Origin: Arthrobacter globiformis NBRC 12137
GTDB taxonomy: Bacteria; Actinomycetota; Actinomycetes; Actinomycetales; Micrococcaceae
Direction of reading: 5' to 3'
Assembly (NCBI RefSeq): GCF_000238915.1
Contig: NZ_BAEG01000027.1
Coordinates: 148,938-212,937 of the forward strand
DNA length: 64,000 nucleotides
The notes beneath the pieces were generated by a model. It was not told the DNA's origin, ran no database searches, and saw only the letters and a program-made list of their open reading frames with translations. The position numbers and the translations under genes were made by a program. Positions 42,252-51,779 of the stretch are shown here, piece by piece; positions within the stretch are counted from its first letter, which is position 1; every line of letters begins with the position of its first letter.

Positions 42252-42725
42252 CTAGTGCTTCATTTCAGCATGGACGGAGCGAAGGCGGGCGAGCAGCGTC
42301 GCGGCGAGGAACGCCGTCGTAATCTCCAGGACGACGCCGGCCAGCAAGCCTTCGGCGCCCGACCCCAGGAAACCGGACACCAGGTAACCCGGCCCCAAAG
42401 AGCCCATCCCAAAGAAACCTGCACCAGGCGCCGCCGTGCCGGCATGGAAGTGGCCCGGCGCGCCACTGCCGGAAACGGCGGGGGCGCCCAGCAGCAGTGC
42501 GGCGTGCAATGCAGCCATGGCCAGGGCACATCCCATCACCTGGCGCAGGGTCTTCTCCCGGCCGCCGCGCCACAGGTGCACAGCGCACGGCAGGCAAACC
42601 CCGACCATCGCGAGCATCACGACGCCCAGCCACGGTCCGTGCTGGTTTCCGGCCACCAGTCCCAGGTGCACCACGCAGGACGCGGCGGTCACCGCAGAGA
42701 CGGCACGGGAGTGCAGGGCGGTCAC
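42252..42725 (-). CDS. Small His-rich membrane protein linked to the amine oxidase
   Basis: 157 aa with about four hydrophobic helices (VSAVTAASCVVHLGLVAG; WLGVVMLAMVGVCLPCAVHLW; VMGCALAMAALHAALLLG; LLAGVVLEITTAFLAATLLARL). Histidines recur, including HFHAG and a C-terminal HAEMKH, together with C-x2-P-C in helix 2. GTG start at 42725, only 9 nt after the amine oxidase stop, so it is co-translated. A role in copper supply or oxidase export is tempting but unproven; no family recognised. Confidence 0.65.
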   Translation of the reverse strand: MTALHSRAVSAVTAASCVVHLGLVAGNQHGPWLGVVMLAMVGVCLPCAVHLWRGGREKTLRQVMGCALAMAALHAALLLGAPAVSGSGAPGHFHAGTAAPGAGFFGMGSLGPGYLVSGFLGSGAEGLLAGVVLEITTAFLAATLLARLRSVHAEMKH

Positions 42726-42734
42726 GGCGTGGCC

Positions 42735-44651
42735 CTAGCCGTGGCAGTGGGAGCCGGACTGGCTGGGGTTGGCCGGGACATCGAGGACCGGGCTGCGGTC
42801 GAAGAAGCCCTCGGGACGGAGCTTGAAGCCGACGGTGTCCACCGGCATGATGGGCCAGTCCTCCACGCGCGGGAAGTGGGTCAGTCCGAAGGTGTGCCAC
42901 ACGACGATGTCCTGGCCGTCGATGTCGCGGTCCTGGGCGATGTAGGAGGGCAGGCCCGCGCCGCCGGAGTGCTGGTTGACGAAGTCGCCGGTGGGGTAGC
43001 GCTCGTCGTCGGCGTAGCGGGTGACCCACAGGTCCTTGGTGGCAAAGGCGGCCCGCCGCGCAATGGAGGACCCGGGATCGGCCAGCAGGGTGGGCTGGTT
43101 GTGGGCGTGCAGCTTGTAGCCCACCGGCTCGTTGAGACGGTTCTTGGATTCGGGGTTGGAGATGATCCAGGTCCGGCCGGTGCGGGCATCGGCCTCGCGG
43201 ACAGCCTCCGACTCACGGGTCAGCACGGTGCGCTTTCGGGAGAACGCGTTGCCGCGCTCGTTGCCCGGGCCCATGGTTTGCCGGACCACGTCCTCTTCCT
43301 CCACCCTGTTGGTGAAGCCGTCGATGGCCATGTCCAGGCGGGCGCTGAAGATGTGCTGGTGGAACGGCGCTCCCAGGCCCGGTGCCAGCTGGGAAATGTT
43401 GTCCGAGCCGCCTTCCGGGAATGCGGACGTGAAGACGACGCCGGTGGCTTTCGCTTCGAATTCGATGGTGCCGTCGAGGTAGAGGTACCAGTAGAAGCCG
43501 TAGTCGTAGTTGCCGATAGTGGTGAAGAAGGAGATCACCATGCGGCGGTTCCGGCGGGTGTAGTTGATGCCGGACCAAAGGTCGCTGTGCTTGGCCAGGA
43601 TGCCCCAGTCCTCCTCGTGCATGCAGATGCCGTTGCGGATCTCGCGGGGGTTGCCGAAGGCGTCGCTGATGACCGGGCTGAGGTAGGTGATGTCGCCGAG
43701 GCAGTCGCAGCCCAGTTCGAGGGAGTTGGCGTACTGGCCCACCAGGTACTCCCCCGTGTCGAAGTAGTTCTGCCAGGACCTGATCGGGGACGGATCGCCG
43801 TACGGCACCACCATCTCGGCGATCGACGCGCGGTTGATGATGGGCCGGAGCCGGTCCCCGTCCCGGAAGGCAATGTTGTGCAGCACCACGCCCTCGCGGA
43901 CGTCAAAGCCGACGTCCAGGCTCCATTTTTCCCATTCGATGTGGTTGCCGCCGGTCACCGTGAAGCTGGGGCCTTCGGGCTGGGTGATGCTGATGGGTTT
44001 CTGGGTGGTGCGGAGTGGACCCGTGAGTTCGGGATCGGTGTAATTGCCGTGCTCTGCCGGGACGGGGAAGACGCCGGTGTCGATCACCCGGGTGACTTCC
44101 TTGCTGACCACGTCCACGTAGGCCACCAGCCCGTCAACCGGATGAGCCCAAGCGCTGTCCTCCGGAAAATCCTGTACGAAGGCAAGCCCGCGGAGGATCC
44201 GGCGGCCCCTCTCCTCCGCATACTCGAAGACACCCGCGGACAGCGGAGCAACGCGCACCTTGCTGACGTCAAGGTTCCGGGCGGCCAGGGCCTTCAGCCA
44301 CCGTTCGTCGGTGGCCAGCAGTTGCTCCACAACCTCGAACTCCTCTTCCAGGACCGGCAGTTCGCCGGTGGCCGCGGTATCGAGTTCGACGGCGGAGATC
44401 ACAGTGCCGTTGGTGACCGAGACAGTGACTTCCTGGGGCCGGGCGCCGGAGACGTCGTGGATGAAAACCCGGAAGCGCCGGTCTTCCGCTTCACTGCCGG
44501 CGCCGCGGGCCGGGTCAAGGACGCCCAGGTAGGCAATGCGCTTCTCCGGGCCAAGGAGGCCCGCGGTCCGAAGAATGCCCTGCACCTCACTGATTTCCCC
44601 AGCTGAGGCAAGGCGGAAGGGGCTGGCTGTTTGGATAGTGGAGGGCGTCAT
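42735..44651 (-). CDS. tynA: Copper-containing primary-amine oxidase (phenylethylamine/tyramine oxidase)
   Basis: 638 aa. The tyrosine in GNYDYG is Y382, precursor of topaquinone, and the catalytic base in YFDTGEY is D298; both numbers equal those of A. globiformis AGAO. Copper histidines are in HQHIFSAR and WHTFGLTHF. It oxidises aromatic primary amines to aldehyde, ammonia and peroxide. The start at ATG 44651 follows GAAGG; the longer frame adds no family sequence. The C-terminus carries HCHG. Divergent from a TetR gene with a 26-bp palindrome between them. Products could feed the phenylacetate/homoprotocatechuate genes at 52-64 kb, and the ammonia glutamate dehydrogenase. Confidence 0.96.
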   Translation of the reverse strand: MTPSTIQTASPFRLASAGEISEVQGILRTAGLLGPEKRIAYLGVLDPARGAGSEAEDRRFRVFIHDVSGARPQEVTVSVTNGTVISAVELDTAATGELPVLEEEFEVVEQLLATDERWLKALAARNLDVSKVRVAPLSAGVFEYAEERGRRILRGLAFVQDFPEDSAWAHPVDGLVAYVDVVSKEVTRVIDTGVFPVPAEHGNYTDPELTGPLRTTQKPISITQPEGPSFTVTGGNHIEWEKWSLDVGFDVREGVVLHNIAFRDGDRLRPIINRASIAEMVVPYGDPSPIRSWQNYFDTGEYLVGQYANSLELGCDCLGDITYLSPVISDAFGNPREIRNGICMHEEDWGILAKHSDLWSGINYTRRNRRMVISFFTTIGNYDYGFYWYLYLDGTIEFEAKATGVVFTSAFPEGGSDNISQLAPGLGAPFHQHIFSARLDMAIDGFTNRVEEEDVVRQTMGPGNERGNAFSRKRTVLTRESEAVREADARTGRTWIISNPESKNRLNEPVGYKLHAHNQPTLLADPGSSIARRAAFATKDLWVTRYADDERYPTGDFVNQHSGGAGLPSYIAQDRDIDGQDIVVWHTFGLTHFPRVEDWPIMPVDTVGFKLRPEGFFDRSPVLDVPANPSQSGSHCHG

Positions 44652-44688
44652 AGCAGCCTTCTGTCCGGGACCCTGGCGGGTCGGATTT

Positions 44689-44714
44689 TTATTTTCTATA
44701 GTTGTAGAGAATAA
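44689..44714. promoter_or_regulatory. 26-bp TetR-type palindrome between amine oxidase and tetR
   Basis: Arms TTATTTTCTATAG and TTGTAGAGAATAA (reverse complement TTATTCTCTACAA) match at 10 of 13 positions without spacer. The AT-rich block stands out against GC-rich surroundings and lies 38 bp upstream of the amine oxidase start, so it probably overlaps the promoter. Confidence 0.7.
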
Positions 44715-44773
44715 GCGAACGTAAGATGGCTCACAAGAGTCTGGGCGAAAAATATTTACTGGGGAGCGGCCGC

Positions 44774-45364
44774 GTGCCAAAGATTGTTGACCACGACGAG
44801 CGCCGCCTGGAACTCGTCGATGCGACCTGGCGGATCATCGCCCGGCTGGGCATTGAGAGCGCCACGATGCGGGAAATTGCCACTGAGGCGGGCTTCGCAA
44901 ACGGCGCCCTCAAACCGTACTTTCCCACCAAGGACACGCTGCTGACTTTCGCGTTCGGCCACGTCTTCAACCGGACCAACGAGCGCATCGCCGAAGTCAC
45001 GTCGGGGCTTTCGGGATTGGCGGCCCTGCGCGCCTTCTGCGTCGAAGTGCTCCCGCTGGATGAGGAGCGGATCAATGAAGCCCGGATCGTCATCCCCTTC
45101 TGGCAGAAGGCCATCAACGATCCCGGCAAGGCGCAGATCCACCGGGAATCGATGCAGCAGTGGCTGGATGCAATCCGGCGCCACCTGGCGGAGGCCAGGG
45201 ACAGCGGGGACGTCAGTACCGCCGTCGACGACGACAGCCTCGCCGGCCAGCTGCTCAACATGCTGCTCGGCGCCCAGATCGCGGCAGCGCTGCTTCCGGA
45301 GGGCCAGACGGATCTCGGCCTGGACAGGCAGCTCGAGGGCTTCCTTTCCCTGCTGACACGCTAG
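44774..45364 (+). CDS. TetR-family regulator of the amine oxidase gene
   Basis: 196 aa. TetR DNA-binding domain: [34 protein letters not shown]; the recognition helix and the FPTKD turn are typical. The C-terminal part (VVAL-like helices, [19 protein letters not shown]) resembles the BetI-type ligand domain. GTG at 44774 is preferred because GGGGAG stands seven bases upstream; ATG at 44726 has no good site and would lie close to the operator. Divergent from the amine oxidase gene; likely its repressor with an amine or aldehyde inducer. Confidence 0.88.
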   Translation: MPKIVDHDERRLELVDATWRIIARLGIESATMREIATEAGFANGALKPYFPTKDTLLTFAFGHVFNRTNERIAEVTSGLSGLAALRAFCVEVLPLDEERINEARIVIPFWQKAINDPGKAQIHRESMQQWLDAIRRHLAEARDSGDVSTAVDDDSLAGQLLNMLLGAQIAAALLPEGQTDLGLDRQLEGFLSLLTR

Positions 45365-45449
45365 CCTCCCGACCCGCTAGCCTCAGGACCCACGCATCGC
45401 GGACCGACCCGGACCGCGGAAACCGACCTACAGCCAGGAGACGCCGGCA

Positions 45450-46547
45450 GTGACCATCCCGCAGGAAATCGATACGCCGGAACTCATGATTGACGTCGAC
45501 ATTCTCGACAGAAACATCGAGCGGATGGCGTCAGCCGTCCGGGCACGCGGCCTAAGCCTGCGGCCGCATGCGAAAACGCACAAGATTCCCCAAATAGCCG
45601 TCCGCCAGATCGCAGCCGGAGCCTCCGGGCTGACGGTGGCAACCATCGGCGAAGCTGAGGTGTTCGCCGCCGCCGGCGTCGGCGACCTCTTCATCGCCTA
45701 CCCCCTCTGGATGTCCCCGCAAAAGGCCGAGCGGCTGCGGCGCCTGTCGCAGACTGCGCGGATCGCCGTCGGCGTGGACTCCGTGGAGGGGGCAACGGCA
45801 CTGGGATCCGGCCTGGGAGGTGCCGCGGGGAGCACTAGCGTCCTCGTGGAGGTCGACAGCGGCCACCACCGCAGCGGCGTCCACCCGGAAGCCGTCGCAC
45901 CGGTTGCCGAAGCAGCAGCGCGCGCGGGACTGGAAGTCGCGGGAGTCTTCACCTTCCCGGGACACAGCTACGCGCCGGGCATGCCGGTCGAAGCGGCCAG
46001 GCAGGAGCAGCAGGCCCTGAACCGGGCGTCCGAGGTTCTTGCGGCGGCAGGATTCGACATCACCTGCCGCAGCGGCGGCTCCACCCCGACGGCGATGCTG
46101 ACCGGGAATTCGGCTGCCACCGAGGTGCGCCCGGGCGTCTACGTCTTTGGCGATGCCCAGCAGCTGGAGCTTGGGCGGTGCGCCGCCGAGGACATCGCAC
46201 TGACGGTGGCGGCCACCGTGGTCAGCCACCATGCCACCCCCGCGGACGGACCGGCGCGTTTCATCATCGACGCCGGCAGCAAGGTTCTCGGCAGCGACCG
46301 GCCCGCGTGGGCAAGCGGCTTCGGACGGCTGATGGACCACCCCGACGCCCGGATCACCGCACTGTCCGAGCACCACGCAACAGTCGAGTGGCCCGATCCC
46401 GGGACGGCGCCCGCCATCGGGCACCGGCTGCGCGTTATCCCCAACCACGTGTGCCTCGCAATGAACCTGGTGGATGACGTCGCAGTGGTCAGCGGCGGCG
46501 CGCTCGTGGACCGCTGGGTGGTGGCAGCCCGGGGCAAGAACAAGTAG
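45450..46547 (+). CDS. D-threonine aldolase/D-serine dehydratase-like PLP enzyme
   Basis: 365 aa with fold-type III alanine-racemase N-terminal barrel. The PLP lysine is in LRPHAKTHK, the phosphate-binding region in SGGSTPT, and the Zn-binding type end is IPNHVCLAMNL (His and Cys ligands). Members cleave D-beta-hydroxy amino acids to glycine plus aldehyde, or deaminate D-serine. GTG start at 45450 after AGGAG. Downstream of tetR (85 bp) and upstream of an AraC regulator on the same strand. Which D-amino acid is used cannot be told. Confidence 0.88.
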   Translation: MTIPQEIDTPELMIDVDILDRNIERMASAVRARGLSLRPHAKTHKIPQIAVRQIAAGASGLTVATIGEAEVFAAAGVGDLFIAYPLWMSPQKAERLRRLSQTARIAVGVDSVEGATALGSGLGGAAGSTSVLVEVDSGHHRSGVHPEAVAPVAEAAARAGLEVAGVFTFPGHSYAPGMPVEAARQEQQALNRASEVLAAAGFDITCRSGGSTPTAMLTGNSAATEVRPGVYVFGDAQQLELGRCAAEDIALTVAATVVSHHATPADGPARFIIDAGSKVLGSDRPAWASGFGRLMDHPDARITALSEHHATVEWPDPGTAPAIGHRLRVIPNHVCLAMNLVDDVAVVSGGALVDRWVVAARGKNK

Positions 46548-46701
46548 GAGGGCCGACCGCCGTGCTTCCCGGATTCTTTTTTCGCCACATGTTGAAAAAA
46601 GATGACAGGGTGGAATTTCGCCGCTAATCTGAAATGACTGTGTCCCAGGACACAGTGTTGGGGACCCGCCACAAGACAGCCGACCGGCGTCAGGAACGTT
46701 C

Positions 46702-47661
46702 ATGCCAGCAACCACCATCCGCCCCGCGGACCAGACCCTCACCTCCAGCGTGGCCACCTCCTTTGACCACTGGAGACACCTCGTAGCGCAGTCCTTCGTG
46801 CCGCTGTCCGCCGAAACGGACCGGCCCGAGCTGTTCCGCGGCCGCATGCGCTCCAGGGTGCTGGACCGCACGTGCATCGTGGAAGTCTCGGCCTCGGGCC
46901 ACAGCGTCCACCGCACACCGGCACTTTTGGCACAGTCCGACCAGCGCTATTTCAAGCTCAACCTGCAGCTGGAGGGTACCGGGCTCCTCATCCAGGACAA
47001 CCGCGAGGCAGTGCTCCGCCCCGGCGACCTGGCCATCTATGACACCAACCGCCCGTACACGCTCGCGTTCGAGGAGCAGGCCCGCATGATGGTGGTCATG
47101 TTCCCGCACGATTCCCTGTCGCTGCCGCCCGACTATGTAGGGCAGCTGTCGGCCGTCCGCCTGGCCGGCGGGTCGGGACTGGCGGGCATTGTGGGGCCGT
47201 TCATCAGGCAGCTCGCCGGCAACCTGGAGGCACTCAGCGGGCCGAGCGGCTCGCGGCTTGCGGCCAACACCCTGGACCTCGTTTCCACCATGCTCCATTC
47301 GGAACTGGATCTGGCTGCGGGCAGCATGAAGCCCCAGGCTCTGCTGGCGACGTCGGTCCGTGACTACATCGAGGCGAACCTCGCCGACCCGCAGCTGTCA
47401 CCGGCCAGCATTGCCGCGGCGCACTTTATTTCGACCCGCCATCTCCACAACGTCTTCCACGAGTCCGGCAGCACGGTTGCCAGCTGGATCCGGAGCCGCC
47501 GGCTGGAGCGGGTCCGCCGGGACCTCAGGGACCCGCTGCACTCCGGCACCTCCGTGGGAGCCGTGGCAGCACGGTGGGGCTTCCTGGACGCGGCGCACTT
47601 CAGCCGGACGTTCCGGGACGCCTTCGGCGAATCACCCAGCGACTGGCGGCGCGGCGCCTGA
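46702..47661 (+). CDS. AraC-family regulator (FeaR-like)
   Basis: 319 aa. N-terminal AraC_binding_2-type cupin (YFKLNLQLEGTGLLIQDNREAVLRPGDLAIYDTNRPYTLAF) and C-terminal tandem helix-turn-helix (LSPASIAAAHFISTRHLHNVFHES; SVGAVAARWGFLDAAHFSRTFRDAFGESPSDWRR). This is the architecture of FeaR, which activates amine oxidase and aldehyde dehydrogenase genes for phenylethylamine/tyramine. The nearby amine oxidase makes that role plausible here, but the D-threonine aldolase-like gene immediately upstream is another possible target. Confidence 0.88.
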   Translation: MPATTIRPADQTLTSSVATSFDHWRHLVAQSFVPLSAETDRPELFRGRMRSRVLDRTCIVEVSASGHSVHRTPALLAQSDQRYFKLNLQLEGTGLLIQDNREAVLRPGDLAIYDTNRPYTLAFEEQARMMVVMFPHDSLSLPPDYVGQLSAVRLAGGSGLAGIVGPFIRQLAGNLEALSGPSGSRLAANTLDLVSTMLHSELDLAAGSMKPQALLATSVRDYIEANLADPQLSPASIAAAHFISTRHLHNVFHESGSTVASWIRSRRLERVRRDLRDPLHSGTSVGAVAARWGFLDAAHFSRTFRDAFGESPSDWRRGA

Positions 47662-47708
47662 ACCGGCACAGCGCCTAAACCGGCACAGCGCCCAAACCGG
47701 CACAGCGC

Positions 47709-47710
<2 letters not shown>
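47654..47710. repeat. 17-bp tandem repeat (3 copies plus a partial)
   Basis: Units beginning GCGCCTGAACCGGCACA at 47654, 47671 and 47688, with single-base changes (CCTGAA, CCTAAA, CCCAAA), and a partial at 47705. It starts inside the last codons of the AraC gene and reaches the gdhA stop, filling the convergent gap. Probably replication slippage. Confidence 0.9.
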
Positions 47711-49055
<1,345 letters not shown>

Positions 49056-49185
49056 TTACGTCGGCTGCCGACGGTCGGAAAGTATGAAGTCCGCCGTCTT
49101 ATAGTTGAGCTTTCAACCTAACCGATTAAGACCACAGCCAGGTAGGCGGCTGGAGCGTTATCCCTTATTCTCCGTATTGTGACAG

Positions 49186-49191
49186 TAAAAT
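49186..49191 (+). promoter_or_regulatory. Putative -10 element for the leader ORF/AmiS transcript
   Basis: TAAAAT, one base from consensus, in the AT-richer gdhA/amiS divergent region. A start about seven bases on would fall at 49198-49200, right at the ATG of the leader ORF. The -35 is poor. Confidence 0.35.
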
Positions 49192-49199
49192 TCCGCATT

Positions 49200-49244
49200 A
49201 TGAGAGGTGCGTTCATGATGACCTGCTCCCTGATGGCCGCCTGA
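49200..49244 (+). CDS. Short leader ORF upstream of the AmiS/UreI gene
   Basis: 14 codons (MRGAFMMTCSLMAA); its TGA overlaps the ATG of the channel gene (TGATG). If transcription starts at about 49199 it would be translated leaderlessly. A second possible start at 49215 has AGAGG seven bases upstream, giving MMTCSLMAA. The channel gene has no Shine-Dalgarno site of its own other than through this overlap, so the ORF may serve translational coupling. Confidence 0.45.
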   Translation: MRGAFMMTCSLMAA

Positions 49245-49972
49245 TGGCGTATGTGTGCCTCCTCCTCTCGGGCGCCGCGCTGCTGATCAGCGGGCTCGCC
49301 ACCCTGGGAGCCCTCCCGCGCCGGGATGCAGCCGTGCTGAGCCTGGTCATCGGCAGCATCCAGCTGCTCTTGGGCATCACCTATCTGGCCGTCACGTACT
49401 TGGGCAACGTTCGCTTGGACAGCACGGCTCCGGACGCCGACGGCGGCGTGCAGCTGCTGCTTTCGGCGTCCGGCATGTTCCTGTTCGGCCTGACCTACGT
49501 CTACGTTGGCCTGGATTTCCTACTGGGGCTCGGGTCCAGGGGCCTCGGCTGGTTCTGCGGCATGGTGGCCGGGTGCGGCCTGCTGCTCGCCGCGGCCTGG
49601 TTCCCTGAGGACCCGCTCCTGGCAGCGCTGTGGCTCTGCTGGTCCTACCTGTGGATGCTCTTCTTCTTCTCGCTGGCCCTGGACTATAGCCGGCTGTCGC
49701 CGCTGATCGGCTGGTCCCTGGTTCTGGCCAGCCAGGCGACAGCTACGGTGCCTGCCCTTCTCGGGATCTCCGGGAAATGGCCCGAAGACCCCGCAACGGC
49801 CGGCGGGGCCGCGGCGTGCATCGCCGCGTTGCTTTTGCTCGCCGGCGGCATGGCCAGGCGGGACGGCAGGCGGAACCGCCGGCTCGCCGTCGTCGTCTCC
49901 AATGAGCCGTTAGCCGCCGACGAGCCGTTAGTCGGCGGTGGCGGCAGCCTCATCGGCAAACGCGGAATTTGA
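49244..49972 (+). CDS. AmiS/UreI-family amide/urea channel
   Basis: 242 aa with six to seven membrane segments. Family stretches: VCLLLSGAALLISGLATLG, LSLVIGSIQLLLGITYL, FLFGLTYVYVGLDFLLGLGSRGLGWFCG and WSYLWMLFFFSLAL. Members conduct urea or short-chain amides (H. pylori UreI, Pseudomonas AmiS). The C-terminal 40 residues are an Arg-rich cytosolic tail. Its last 45 bp overlap the convergent APC permease gene. Together with urease and amidase elsewhere in the window it suggests urea or amide uptake. Confidence 0.85.
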   Translation: MAYVCLLLSGAALLISGLATLGALPRRDAAVLSLVIGSIQLLLGITYLAVTYLGNVRLDSTAPDADGGVQLLLSASGMFLFGLTYVYVGLDFLLGLGSRGLGWFCGMVAGCGLLLAAAWFPEDPLLAALWLCWSYLWMLFFFSLALDYSRLSPLIGWSLVLASQATATVPALLGISGKWPEDPATAGGAAACIAALLLLAGGMARRDGRRNRRLAVVVSNEPLAADEPLVGGGGSLIGKRGI

Positions 49973-51424
49973 GGCGCGGCCGCGCTTTTCCACCGCGATT
50001 TCCGCCACCACTCCGGCCACGAACATCACGGGGACGGCTACCAGCAGCCCCACGGCCGTTTCGGCGCTGCCGCCGATCAGGGAGGTGAAGTTGCTGACCA
50101 CCAGGTACAGGACCCAGGCCAGCAGCAGCGAAGCAAGGGCCGGTGCAATGAGGGTCTGCCAGAGTTGCCCCGGCTCCCGTTCACGCCGGAAGAATGCGAC
50201 GACGGCCAGGGAGCAGAGCATGTACAGCACCAGCAGCGCTGCAACGGCGAGTCCGCTGAACCACGAGAAGAGCGTCAGCACCGGATCCATCCCCAGTACC
50301 GCGAACGGGGCCACGAGCAGCACGGCGACACTTGTCTGGATCCAGGCGGCGGACGCAGGGGCTCTGTGCTTGTTGGTCCGCGCCAGGACAGCGGGCAGGG
50401 AACCGCGCAGGGCCAGCGAGTGGAGGTAGCGGTTGATGCCGTTGTGGAAGGCGATGATGCCGGCCAGCAGGGACGTCACCAGGAGGATTCCCGCAGTCAC
50501 ACCGGCCCACGGGCCGAACAGCTCAACAAGCGGCCCGATCACGAAGGAGGTCGCGTCTCCCGACTCCAGGGCAGCTCCGGCGGCATCGATGACGTGCGAG
50601 GGCCCGTAGAAGCTCACGAGCATCCACGTGATGAAGGCGAAAAACACGGCGATGATGCCCACGGAGAGGTACGTTGCCCGTGCCACCGTCCGGTGCGGAT
50701 CCTTCGCCTCGGCGGAGTAGATGGCCGTTGACTCGAAACCGAACATGGATGCAACGGCGAACATGATGGCAACGCCTGGCGCGCCGCTGGCGATCGCTTC
50801 AGGGGAGAACGAGGCTGCCAAGTTGAGGCCTTCAGTGCCTCCACCCTTCAGCAGGACGGTGAATCCGAACAGCAGCAGAATCGCCACTTCCAGGCCCACA
50901 AGGAAGGCCAGGACGCGGGCGCCGAGTTCAATGTTCATCGAGCCAAGCACCTGCACGCCTGCCATGGTGGCAATGGCGAGCAGCCACCAGGGAACGGCCA
51001 CGCCGGCGGAACCCAGCAGGCCGGAGAAGGCCGCACCATAGAGCCCGTACATGGCGGCCTGCACCGTGCTGTACGCCAGCAGTGCCAGCCAGGCAGCTCC
51101 CGTGCCTGTCTTTCGGCCGAAGGCAGCGGAGATATAGGCGTAGAAGGCGCCGCTGGCCTGCACCTTCCGGCTCATCGCCACGAAGCCGACGGCGAAGATG
51201 ACAATGACGATGCCCACGACGAGATACGCGCCCGGCGCCCCGGCGCCATTGCCGAGGGCAGCAGCCAGGGGCGCTGCGCCGACGATGCCGGTCAGCGGGG
51301 CCTGGGCCGAAAGAACGAAAAAGAGAATGCCCAGGACGCCGATGCTGCCCGCGCGGAGGGCGGTGGACTGCTCCTTGCGCGGATTTGCTTCTGCAGTCCG
51401 GGACTCGGAATTTGAAATACTCAT
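49928..51424 (-). CDS. APC-family amino acid/amine permease
   Basis: 498 aa with about 12 membrane segments. Core APC features: GILFFVLSAQAPLTGIVG, ASGAFYAYISAAFGRKTG, GFESTAIYSAEAKDPHRTV and FHNGINRYLHSLALRGSLP. ATG at 51424 follows AAGAAGGATCC; the frame upstream of it is not family-like. It is a paralogue of the permease at 17979-19436. The 3' end overlaps the convergent AmiS/UreI gene by 45 bp. Substrate unknown. Confidence 0.9.
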   Translation of the reverse strand: MSISNSESRTAEANPRKEQSTALRAGSIGVLGILFFVLSAQAPLTGIVGAAPLAAALGNGAGAPGAYLVVGIVIVIFAVGFVAMSRKVQASGAFYAYISAAFGRKTGTGAAWLALLAYSTVQAAMYGLYGAAFSGLLGSAGVAVPWWLLAIATMAGVQVLGSMNIELGARVLAFLVGLEVAILLLFGFTVLLKGGGTEGLNLAASFSPEAIASGAPGVAIMFAVASMFGFESTAIYSAEAKDPHRTVARATYLSVGIIAVFFAFITWMLVSFYGPSHVIDAAGAALESGDATSFVIGPLVELFGPWAGVTAGILLVTSLLAGIIAFHNGINRYLHSLALRGSLPAVLARTNKHRAPASAAWIQTSVAVLLVAPFAVLGMDPVLTLFSWFSGLAVAALLVLYMLCSLAVVAFFRREREPGQLWQTLIAPALASLLLAWVLYLVVSNFTSLIGGSAETAVGLLVAVPVMFVAGVVAEIAVEKRGRASNSAFADEAAATAD

Positions 51425-51683
51425 TGGATCCTTCTTAACGGTCATGAGCGTTGGAGAGGGGTGCCGGCAATGGCCTCGCACCGCTACATCCAGCTTGGCA
51501 GTCCCGGTCGGATGGGGCTTGTCTGGCAGCGATCAGTTGTTGTGCCTCAGCGCACTGGTCGGCTGGCGCAGGCTTTATTCAGAGGGTCCCGCGGCTGCAG
51601 CGCGCGGTCAAGGAGGCTGCTGCCGCGGGCCGCGGGTTCGGCTGAGGCGGGTCCCGGGAACAACGCGCACCCGGAAACAAGAA

Positions 51684-51717
51684 AGTCCGGGTCCCTTGCC
51701 GCAAAGGGACCCGGACT
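51684..51717 (-). terminator. Intrinsic terminator of the flavin monooxygenase gene
   Basis: AGTCCGGGTCCCTT (51684-51697) pairs perfectly with AAGGGACCCGGACT (51704-51717). On the minus strand it is followed by TTCTTGTTT. It is 63 bp past the monooxygenase stop. Confidence 0.88.
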
Positions 51718-51779
51718 CTGTTGTTCCGACGGAGTGAGAGGTCTGCCGGCGAGGCTGCTGCGCCCCGGCAGACCGGCTC

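Noticed and set aside
41988..44606. 872-codon open frame antisense to the amine oxidase gene
   Set aside because: Shadow frame; the opposite strand encodes a protein with exact active-site numbering of a known enzyme.
49163..49199. GlnR-type nitrogen box (GTGAC-n6-ATTCC) between gdhA and amiS
   Set aside because: Only the first half resembles the known consensus; too weak to claim.
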